NCBI GenBank assembly: GCA_945983015.1
Contig: CAMFSN010000086.1
Location: 1-6,191 of the forward strand
Source of the DNA: an uncultured Bacteroidales bacterium
GTDB taxonomy: Bacteria > Bacteroidota > Bacteroidia > Bacteroidales > UBA932
Length of the DNA stretch: 6,191 nt
Direction of reading: 5' to 3'
In this document: positions 1 through 5,947 of the stretch, piece by piece
Layout: every line of letters begins with the position of its first letter
How positions within the stretch are numbered: the stretch's first letter is position 1
Notes under the pieces: generated by a model
Told to the model about the DNA's origin: nothing
Seen by the model: only the letters and a program-made list of their open reading frames with translations
Database searches by the model: none
Program-made: the position numbers and the translations under genes

Positions 1-55
1 GTAGATGATGGTTGCCAAAGATTCCATCCAAGTGAAATATGGCAATTCCGGACAT
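1..55 (-). CDS. Possible 5' end of a divergent gene (N-terminus only)
   Basis: Read on the minus strand, an ATG at 55-53 opens a frame that stays open to the window edge: MSGIAIFHLDGIFGNHHL. The start falls where base composition changes sharply, from mixed-composition sequence (about 1-53) to almost pure A/T (56 onward), as expected at a gene boundary. The first residues resemble the MCGIAGIF-x-x-DG start of class II glutamine amidotransferases of the asparagine synthase type, but one residue is missing and the catalytic Cys2 is Ser. Ser at position 2 is compatible with asparagine-synthase-like cyclases that have lost glutaminase activity. Eighteen codons cannot settle the family and the resemblance may be chance. 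The alternative is a plus-strand frame open from 1 to the TAA at 88-90, which would run deep into the A/T-rich stretch and so fits composition less well. Confidence 0.28.
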   Translation of the reverse strand, partial: MSGIAIFHLDGIFGNHHL

Positions 56-212
56 TAATTAAAATTTTTCAAAAATTTAAAAAACCATAATATTAGCCAC
101 ATTGCTTTTAATTTTTAAGTTGTAACCCGATTATATTTATAATTTATAAGCAATTTTGCAAATTTTTGGGACAAGATGGCTTTGGAGCTTGTTTAATTGG
201 CGTTTTTGTTCC

Positions 213-243
213 TTTGATTTTTTAAAATTAATTCATATTTTTG
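213..243 (+). promoter_or_regulatory. Bacteroidetes-type promoter for the porin operon
   Basis: TTTG at 213-216 is followed after 19 bases by TATTTTTG at 236-243, an exact match to the TAnnTTTG -7 element used by the Bacteroidetes primary sigma factor. The box centres are 25 bases apart, close to the known -33/-7 geometry. Transcription should start near 247-250, giving a leader of about 80 bases before the ATG at 330. No other TAnnTTTG was found on the plus strand of the upstream region. The assignment is by consensus match and position only. Confidence 0.62.
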
Positions 244-256
244 CAGTTGCACTGCA
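242..256. promoter_or_regulatory. Dyad overlapping the predicted transcription start (candidate operator)
   Basis: TGCAGT, three bases, then ACTGCA form a perfect 6-base inverted repeat. It begins inside the last two bases of the -7 element and covers the predicted +1. This is a usual place for a repressor site. Because transcription would begin within or at it, an RNA hairpin role is less likely than a DNA-binding role. A short dyad can occur by chance and no regulator gene is in view. Confidence 0.3.
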
Positions 257-260
257 CCCA

Positions 261-274
261 AAAACGTCCGTTTT
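261..274. repeat. Short dyad AAAACG-TC-CGTTTT in the early leader
   Basis: A perfect 6-base inverted repeat with a 2-base centre lies about 12-25 bases after the predicted transcription start, four bases beyond the previous dyad. The 2-base centre makes it a poor RNA hairpin, so if functional it is more likely a protein site on DNA. It could equally be chance in an A/T-rich leader. Confidence 0.25.
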
Positions 275-318
275 AAAGTGAAACTATAGGGTTAGTTAGT
301 ATAATATTATTTTAATCA

Positions 319-333
319 ATGTTCTACCAATGA
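319..333 (+). other. Four-codon upstream ORF overlapping the porin start
   Basis: ATG-TTC-TAC-CAA-TGA (Met-Phe-Tyr-Gln-stop) is in another frame, and its TGA overlaps the porin ATG as ATGA at 330-333. Such overlaps can support translational coupling. There is no further sign that it is translated, and chance is likely in so short a stretch. The porin start at 330 is preferred because it leads directly into a signal peptide. Confidence 0.15.
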
Positions 334-3300
334 AAAAAACAAAATTCTTTTTCGTTGTTATGGCCCTTCTTGTCAGCGTTCTCTCGTTCGCTCAGAACAG
401 TAAGGTGACAGGAGTTGTAACCGACGCCTCCAATGGCGAAGGTGTGCCATACACAGTTGTACAACTGAAGGGAACTACATCGGGCATCATGTCTGATGAC
501 TTTGGTCATTACAGCATAAATGTTCCCGCCGACGCTGTTCTCGTCTTCAGTTCAGTAGGCTATAAGACAGCAGAGGTGGCAGTTAACGGCAAGGCAATCG
601 TAAATGTCGCCCTCACCCCAGATGCCGAAGCTCTTGAAGAATCCATCGTCATAGCCTATGGAGTTCAGAAAAAGTCCTCATTCGTCGGTTCCGCCACTCA
701 ACTCAGTGGAGAAAAACTCGAGAAGATGCAGAGCTCAAACATCTCCAAATCTCTCGAAGGCGCTGTAGCAGGACTTCAAACAGCCAGCTCATCCGGCTCT
801 CCAGGCGATGGAGCAGCCATTCAGATTCGCGGTTTCGGTTCAGTAAGCGCTTCTACCAGTCCGCTTCTCGTAGTGGACGGCGTGCCTTACGAAGGTAGCC
901 TGAACTCGATTCCTTCCCAGGATATAGAGTCCCTGACCGTACTTAAAGATGCGGCAGCTAACTCAATGTACGGTGCACGTGGTTCAAATGGTGTGATTAT
1001 CATCACCACCAAAAGAGGCACTGCTGGCAAAGTTAACATTACTTTTGATGGAAAAGTAGGCGTAAACAGCCGTGGAGTACCATCATACGACGTCATTTCC
1101 GACCCTGGCGAATACTACGAATTGACCTGGGAGGCCATCCGCAATGCCGTTTACTATAACAAAGAACTGATGCCTAACTTCGCGCAGGCCGGACTCTATG
1201 CTTCCAATTCCCTGCTCAGCGAATACCTCGGCGCCTATAACATTTATAAGAACGTAGCCGACAATGAGATCATTAATCCGGCTACAGGAAAATTGAATGC
1301 CAATGCGATTGAGCGGAAATGGACAGACAATTGGAACCAGGACGTGTTCAGACCAGGCGTCAGACAGGAATACAATGTCTCAGCTTCCGGCGGTTCAGAG
1401 ACCACCCGCGGATATATGTCTATCTCCTATCTGGATGATCAGGGATATGTTCCTAATTCAGGTTTCACCCGTATCTCCCTTCGTGGAAAAGTTGACCAGA
1501 ACATAGGAAAGAACATCAAAGCCGGTATCAACATCGCATATACGAACACCGACCAGACAAAATACGCTGATTCTGAAGACTCGAACTATAGCAACCTCTT
1601 TATGTTCAGCCAGATGATCGCTCCTATCTATCCTATATACCTTTACGATCAGGATGGTGTAAGACAGAAAGATTCCAAAGGCAACGATCTTTTCGACTGG
1701 GGTGAAGGAGGAAGAGCCTATGGTGCCGCTTCCAACCCTTACGGACAATTGCTGTCTTCCCTCAACAGTGAGATTGTGGACAACATCTCCACAAGAGGGT
1801 ATGTTAACTTCAACCTCTGCAAGGATCTCGTCTTCTCAGTAAATGCCGCCTACGACGTATTCAATACCAAGTCAGTGATTTACTACACACCTGTAGGTGG
1901 AGATGCAGCTGAAGTCAACGGACGTGCACATCACGAGACTAACAGATACACCGCACTCAATGCCAACCAGCTCCTGACCTGGACCCCAAGTTTCGGGGAG
2001 CACTCCCTGAACCTGCTGCTTGGTCACGAGACTAAGAGCGATGACTCCTACTATCTCTATGGCCATATGACCAACTTCGTGGACCAGAATGTCCCTGACT
2101 TTGCCAATGCCACAGTATATCAGGATCTTACCTCAGCATCCAGTGAATACTTCCTCGAGGGATTCTTCGGAAGGGCAGAGTACGAGTTCGCTAACAAATA
2201 CTATCTGTCAGCTTCCTACCGTGTGGATGGTTCATCCCGCTTCGCTCCGGATAAGAGATGGGGCAGCTTCTGGTCTGTAGGTGCAGCCTGGAACTTGAAG
2301 AGCGAGGAGTTCTTTGGAGCAGTGGATTGGCTTAACGCATTGCGTGTCAAGGCCAGCTATGGTACTCAGGGTAACGACAACATCGGTTACAGTCGCGTAT
2401 ATGAGAATCTCTACCGTATCGACCGTGTGGATGGGACAGCTTCCCTGACACAGATCTTCCGTGCCGCTCCTGAAGTTACCTGGGAGAAGTCCAATAACTT
2501 CAACGTCGGCTTCGACAGCAAGGTCTTCGACAGAGTATCCCTGAATCTCGAATACTTCGTAAAGGAGACCAAGGATATGATTTATCTCCGTCCATTGGCC
2601 CTATCACAGGGTTCTCCAAGCAAACAGCTTGTTAACGATATGGATATGATGAACAAGGGTGTCGAGTTTGAAATTAGCGCCGACCTGGTAAAAAGCAGAG
2701 ATTTTGACTGGAACATTACCCTCAACGGCACTCATTATAAGAACATCATCACCAAACTGCCTTCAGATTATCCTGAAGAAGGAAAGCAGCTCGGCGACTA
2801 TTGGAGAGAAGTGGGTGGTTCACTTTACGACTACTACCTGTACGAATGGGCAGGTGTAAATCCTGAAAACGGTCTGCCTCAGTATTATAAGTATGTGACC
2901 GACGAGAGCGGTGTAGAGACCAAAGAAATCGTAAACTCCACATCAAAGGCCACTTACCGTAAGACCGGAAAGACTCCTATTCCAGACCTCTACGGAGGAT
3001 TCACTAGCAGTGTAAGATTCCGCAACTTCGACCTGAGCGCAAGTTTCGCTTACCAGATCGGAGGATATACCCTTGACTCCGTATATGCTAGCCTTATGAG
3101 CGGAGGCGAAAGTGGAACTAACTGGTGCAAGGACATCTATAACAGGTGGACTCCTGAAAATCCTAACACTGACGTCCCAAGACTTCAGATGAATACCCAG
3201 GAGAACAATGCAATTTCCACCAGATTCCTCACCTCTTCTTCTTATTTCAGTGTAAGAAACGTCACTTTAGGATACACTCTTCCTGCAAGTCTGACAAGAC

Positions 3301-3461
3301 CACTTTCGATAGCAGCTGTCAGAGTTTATCTTACCGGAGACAATCTCTTCTACACATCTGCCCGTCGCGGTATGGATGTACGTAAATCCTTCAGTGGAGC
3401 AAACGGCTTTAGTTACTCCGCACTCCGTACAGTATCTGCCGGCGTGAGCGTAACATTTTAA
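330..3461 (+). CDS. SusC/RagA-family TonB-dependent outer membrane porin
   Basis: This 1043-residue outer-membrane transporter uses TonB/ExbBD energy to import a bulky substrate, normally with a SusD-type lid. Residues 1-21 are a signal peptide (Lys-rich start, hydrophobic core, cleavage after SFA before Gln22). Residues 25 to about 100 form a carboxypeptidase-regulatory-like beta domain (KVTGVVTDASNGEGVPY start, VGYKT near 76-80). The linker EESIVIAYGVQKK at 103-115 leads into the plug (about 105-230), with IQIRGFGS at 164-171, PLLVVDGVPYEG at 178-189 and the SusC signature LTVLKDAAANSMYGARGSNG at 202-221 followed by VIIITTKRG. Residues 231-1043 are the barrel, ending in an aromatic-rich last strand and terminal Phe. 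Length is normal and intact. No STN domain lies between the signal peptide and the regulatory-like domain, arguing against FecR-type signalling. Substrate cannot be read from the sequence. The SusD-like gene begins 16 bases downstream. Confidence 0.97.
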   Translation: MKKTKFFFVVMALLVSVLSFAQNSKVTGVVTDASNGEGVPYTVVQLKGTTSGIMSDDFGHYSINVPADAVLVFSSVGYKTAEVAVNGKAIVNVALTPDAEALEESIVIAYGVQKKSSFVGSATQLSGEKLEKMQSSNISKSLEGAVAGLQTASSSGSPGDGAAIQIRGFGSVSASTSPLLVVDGVPYEGSLNSIPSQDIESLTVLKDAAANSMYGARGSNGVIIITTKRGTAGKVNITFDGKVGVNSRGVPSYDVISDPGEYYELTWEAIRNAVYYNKELMPNFAQAGLYASNSLLSEYLGAYNIYKNVADNEIINPATGKLNANAIERKWTDNWNQDVFRPGVRQEYNVSASGGSETTRGYMSISYLDDQGYVPNSGFTRISLRGKVDQNIGKNIKAGINIAYTNTDQTKYADSEDSNYSNLFMFSQMIAPIYPIYLYDQDGVRQKDSKGNDLFDWGEGGRAYGAASNPYGQLLSSLNSEIVDNISTRGYVNFNLCKDLVFSVNAAYDVFNTKSVIYYTPVGGDAAEVNGRAHHETNRYTALNANQLLTWTPSFGEHSLNLLLGHETKSDDSYYLYGHMTNFVDQNVPDFANATVYQDLTSASSEYFLEGFFGRAEYEFANKYYLSASYRVDGSSRFAPDKRWGSFWSVGAAWNLKSEEFFGAVDWLNALRVKASYGTQGNDNIGYSRVYENLYRIDRVDGTASLTQIFRAAPEVTWEKSNNFNVGFDSKVFDRVSLNLEYFVKETKDMIYLRPLALSQGSPSKQLVNDMDMMNKGVEFEISADLVKSRDFDWNITLNGTHYKNIITKLPSDYPEEGKQLGDYWREVGGSLYDYYLYEWAGVNPENGLPQYYKYVTDESGVETKEIVNSTSKATYRKTGKTPIPDLYGGFTSSVRFRNFDLSASFAYQIGGYTLDSVYASLMSGGESGTNWCKDIYNRWTPENPNTDVPRLQMNTQENNAISTRFLTSSSYFSVRNVTLGYTLPASLTRPLSIAAVRVYLTGDNLFYTSARRGMDVRKSFSGANGFSYSALRTVSAGVSVTF

Positions 3462-3463
3462 AT

Positions 3464-3468
3464 AGGAG
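3464..3468 (+). promoter_or_regulatory. Shine-Dalgarno-like AGGAG before the SusD-like gene
   Basis: AGGAG lies in the 16-base gap after the porin stop, 9 bases before the ATG at 3478. Its position supports that start. It is notable because the other three plus-strand genes here have only A/T-rich leaders, and Bacteroidetes generally rely little on Shine-Dalgarno pairing. It may help keep translation of the lipoprotein high relative to the porin, but that is inference. Confidence 0.45.
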
Positions 3469-3477
3469 ATTAAGACG

Positions 3478-4998
3478 ATGAAAAAACAATATTTATTTTT
3501 ACTATCTCTCGCACTTGTATTCTCCTCTTGCGAGAAGAACTTCGAGGTAACTGACAGCGGTAGTCTCTCTGGCAGCCAGACTACAGAAATGGCAGAACAG
3601 GACCCGGGCTTTCTTACCTCTTACGTTAACGGTTTCTACTCCTGGATGGTAGCATATGGCGGCAATCACGATAGCTTCGGACACGCCAGCTGCCTCTACA
3701 ACCTGGACATGATGGGTCTGGACATTGCCATAAACGGCACCTTGAACTTTGGTAAATACGATATAAATCACGATTATGGACAGTATGACTGGGGTCGTCC
3801 ATATCTTTTCTGGAACACTTATTACACCCTTATTAAAAAGTGTAATGAGGTAATAGATTTCTTCGGTGAAGAAGACCCAGACAACAGTACCCTTAAAGGA
3901 TATTTGGGACAGGCATATGCCCTAAGAGCATTCAGCTACTACTATCTTATTCAGATATTCCAGGATACTGTTACAGGAGAAGGCAACTCATCCGTGTTTA
4001 ATCCTACAGCTCCGGCAGTACCTATAGTCTATGCCGTTCGCGATGCTAAGACTGAGGATGAAAAAATGGCCCATAGTGGTAGAAATACACTTGCTGACCT
4101 CTGTGAGCACATTGAATTCAACCTCGCAAAAGCACTTCCTCTTCTGAAGGGATATGATCGTGGAACTGACAAAAACCAGGTCAGCTATGAAGTTGCTCAG
4201 GGAATAGCCGCCCGTTACTACCAACTCACACAGCAGTGGGATAAGGCCCTGGAAGCAGCTACCGCTGCCCAGAATGGTTTCGACCTTATGGACGAGGCTC
4301 GTCTGAAGTCAGGATTTATGGAGATAAACGATTCCGAAGTAATGTGGGGATTCAACCATAACACCGAGACATCTACAGTCTATGCTTCCTTCTTCTCTCA
4401 CCTCAGCAACGATTCCCCAGGTTATGGAGGAATGGCCATACAGAGCGTGCACTGCATTGACTACAGTCTTTATTCACAGATTCCGGACAGCGATTACCGC
4501 AAGTCTCTGTTCAATGGAGCTGAAGGAGATGAAACTGCCGTCTATGGAGGAGGAAAATTACCTTATGCTGCCAGAAAGTTCGGCTATGATCCGACCTGGT
4601 GTCAGGATTACATCTATATGCGTAAGGCTGAGATGATACTCATCTGCGCTGAGGCCCACGCCCGACTCAAAGACGGTTCTACAGCAACTTGTCTGGCTGA
4701 ACTTATGAGACAGCGTGACCCTTCCTGGAACAAAAGTACTGTCACTTTGGACGATGTCCTTCTTCAGAGAAGGATAGAACTCTGGGGTGAAGGCTTCGAA
4801 TACTTTGACCTTCGTCGTAACGGACTTGGTGTGGACAGAACCTACCAAGGAAGTAATCACCTTGCCATCAACCAATACGTATTCCCTGCTCACTCCGCAA
4901 GCTGGAACTTTCAGATTCCAATTCAGGAAATGCAGAACAACCAATACATTACTGAAGAAGAGCAGAATGAATGGATTTCCGGCGTACCAGCCGAATAA
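3478..4998 (+). CDS. SusD/RagB-family nutrient-binding outer membrane lipoprotein
   Basis: This 506-residue protein is the expected partner of the upstream porin. It would sit on the cell surface as a hinged lid that captures ligand and closes over the barrel. The signal peptide ends in a lipobox, VFSSC, with lipidated Cys18; the mature protein starts C-E-K-N, similar to Bacteroidetes lipoprotein export signals. Family landmarks in order are DMMGLD (77-82), the helical block YLGQAYALRAFSYYYLIQIF (142-161), a GRNTLADLCEHI helix region, the helix YMRKAEMILICAEAHAR starting at 380, RRIELWGEGFEYFDLRR (431-447), and the C-terminal FQIPIQEMQNNQYI beginning at 478. Length is typical and the frame intact. 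The TPR-like helices package the protein against the barrel. Ligand-contacting residues cannot be assigned, so carbohydrate and peptide binding both remain possible. The next gene starts 21 bases after the stop. Confidence 0.96.
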   Translation: MKKQYLFLLSLALVFSSCEKNFEVTDSGSLSGSQTTEMAEQDPGFLTSYVNGFYSWMVAYGGNHDSFGHASCLYNLDMMGLDIAINGTLNFGKYDINHDYGQYDWGRPYLFWNTYYTLIKKCNEVIDFFGEEDPDNSTLKGYLGQAYALRAFSYYYLIQIFQDTVTGEGNSSVFNPTAPAVPIVYAVRDAKTEDEKMAHSGRNTLADLCEHIEFNLAKALPLLKGYDRGTDKNQVSYEVAQGIAARYYQLTQQWDKALEAATAAQNGFDLMDEARLKSGFMEINDSEVMWGFNHNTETSTVYASFFSHLSNDSPGYGGMAIQSVHCIDYSLYSQIPDSDYRKSLFNGAEGDETAVYGGGKLPYAARKFGYDPTWCQDYIYMRKAEMILICAEAHARLKDGSTATCLAELMRQRDPSWNKSTVTLDDVLLQRRIELWGEGFEYFDLRRNGLGVDRTYQGSNHLAINQYVFPAHSASWNFQIPIQEMQNNQYITEEEQNEWISGVPAE

Positions 4999-5019
4999 TT
5001 ATATTAAGAAGTGAAAAAT

Positions 5020-5874
5020 ATGAAAAGAATAAATATTATTATCTCTGCTTTGGCCATCTCTGTTCTTGCTGCCTCTTGCGCAAAAGAAAGTCCGAGCAAA
5101 AGTGAGGTGGAAGCAGGTTTTCCTAATCGCTTCCAGGGAGAAATCCCTGAGGTAAGTTTCTCCGCCGGAAAAGCCACGATCGATGACAAGACTTATTCCA
5201 TCTATGTGGATACAAAGGTGACGGTCAGTGGCTTGGGTGATAATCTGGACAAAGTGGTGATCGGAGTTATCTCCAGTCAGAAAGCAGATTTCAGCAATCC
5301 TAAAAGTACAAGTCTGGAAATCAGCGAAGACGGCACTTACGATGTCCGTGTCCTCGTCAACGCTAACAGCACCTATTACCTTCAGGCTTCCGTTTCTACC
5401 CCTTACGGTTGCAGCTATTCTGATGCAGTTAAAGGCTCAGCGCCTGATGTACCGTTCTACGCTAAGGTAGCTGGCAAATGGGAAGGAGTGGTGACATCAC
5501 TGGCAACCAAAGATGAATATACCAGCACAATTACGATTCTTCCAGATAAAGAAGATCCGGAAAATGTATGCTACGTATGTGACATTGAGCCATACTATGT
5601 TTCCAAAGGATTAACCTATGAAAAAACAGGATACAATGTCATTCAAGCTAGCATAGATGCGGAAAATCAGCAAATCGTAATAGCTACTGGCAGCGATATG
5701 ACTCTGGGAGGACTCCTCTTTTATGCTACCGACTTGGAAGGAAAAGTAGTGGGACAAGCCACTCTGAAACTTAGTGAAGATGGAAGCTCTCTAGTTAGGG
5801 CAGAAGCTTTCTACACTGTAGCAGAAGGTGAGCCTGAAGACTGGTATTCTCCTGCTGAATACAAAAAGAAGTAA
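5020..5874 (+). CDS. Two-domain surface lipoprotein of unknown family, Sus-operon accessory
   Basis: I do not recognise the family. The ATG at 5020 gives 284 residues and a compact signal peptide ending in LAASC with lipidated Cys20. An in-frame GTG at 5011 would add three residues (287) but is less likely. After a linker, residues about 40-130 form a beta-rich domain with alternating hydrophobic strands and a YYLQASVSTPYG end, resembling fibronectin-III or Ig-like modules of Bacteroidetes surface lipoproteins. Residues about 147-275 form a second beta-rich domain starting AGKWEGVV, which may be a small barrel or jelly-roll-like fold. It contains CYVC (Cys184 and Cys187); the only other cysteine of the mature protein besides lipidated Cys20 is Cys131. 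The tail is EYKKK. No catalytic motif is visible. Position directly after the SusC/SusD pair matches where SusE/SusF-like surface binding proteins lie, so a substrate-binding role is the best guess. Confidence 0.88.
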   Translation: MKRINIIISALAISVLAASCAKESPSKSEVEAGFPNRFQGEIPEVSFSAGKATIDDKTYSIYVDTKVTVSGLGDNLDKVVIGVISSQKADFSNPKSTSLEISEDGTYDVRVLVNANSTYYLQASVSTPYGCSYSDAVKGSAPDVPFYAKVAGKWEGVVTSLATKDEYTSTITILPDKEDPENVCYVCDIEPYYVSKGLTYEKTGYNVIQASIDAENQQIVIATGSDMTLGGLLFYATDLEGKVVGQATLKLSEDGSSLVRAEAFYTVAEGEPEDWYSPAEYKKK

Positions 5875-5890
5875 AACTGGTATCATTGCT

Positions 5891-5928
5891 TTCAAAGGGG
5901 GATTGGCGATATGCCATCCTCCTTTGAA
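5891..5928 (+). terminator. Strong intergenic hairpin (attenuator, partial terminator or mRNA stabiliser)
   Basis: The left arm (5891-5907) and right arm (5913-5928) pair over 16 base pairs, from TTCAAAGG at the base with CCTTTGAA opposite, with one G-U pair and one bulged T, around a 5-base GATAT loop. The following bases TTTGTT are only a weak U-tract, so full termination is uncertain. The hairpin lies 17 to 54 bases after the lipoprotein stop and 19 bases before the next ATG. It could cut expression of the fourth gene relative to the first three, or protect the 3' end of the upstream message. Confidence 0.55.
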
Positions 5929-5947
5929 TTTGTTATAAAAAACGATA

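Larger units (their letters stand above)
56..329. other. A/T-rich intergenic region and leader of the porin operon
   Basis: This stretch has no credible gene. It is strikingly A/T-rich compared with the flanking coding sequence. From left to right it holds an all-A/T inverted repeat (62-69 with 71-78, centred on C70), the consensus promoter at 213-243, two short dyads at 242-256 and 261-274, a tandem GTTAGTTAGT (291-300), a 10-base self-complementary ATAATATTAT (301-310), and a leader that reaches the porin ATG at 330 without a Shine-Dalgarno sequence. If the minus-strand start at 55 is real, the region is a divergent intergenic space, although no canonical minus-strand CAAAnnTA box was found by eye. 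Confidence 0.7.

Noticed and set aside
5..58. Plus-strand 17-codon frame ending at the composition boundary
   Set aside because: An in-frame TAG at 2-4 prevents it being the end of a longer gene, and it is too short to support alone.
62..78. All-A/T inverted repeat centred on C70 as a terminator or operator
   Set aside because: It has no G/C pairs, so it would be a weak RNA stem, and such symmetry is common in A/T-rich DNA.
1..90. Plus-strand frame 1 as the tail of an upstream gene ending in TAA at 88-90
   Set aside because: The last dozen codons would run through almost pure A/T sequence, and the composition boundary lies near 53. A minus-strand start at 55 fits better, but this is not excluded.
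300..305. TATAAT as a -10 box close to the porin start
   Set aside because: Bacteroidetes do not use the E. coli-type -10 consensus, and A/T-rich DNA yields TATAAT by chance. The TTTG/TAnnTTTG pair at 213-243 is much better.
4558..4944. Minus-strand open frame of 128 codons within the SusD-like gene
   Set aside because: It lies wholly inside a well-supported plus-strand gene with conserved SusD motifs. Its protein has no recognisable domain or leader; it is an antisense shadow.
330..4998. Frameshift, recoding or truncation in the SusC/SusD pair
   Set aside because: Both frames run through from signal peptide to conserved C-terminal motifs at normal family length.
5011..5019. GTG at 5011 as the start of the third gene
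   Set aside because: The ATG at 5020 gives a normal signal peptide beginning MKRIN. The GTG adds only three residues and leaves no ribosome-site spacing after the SusD-like stop.
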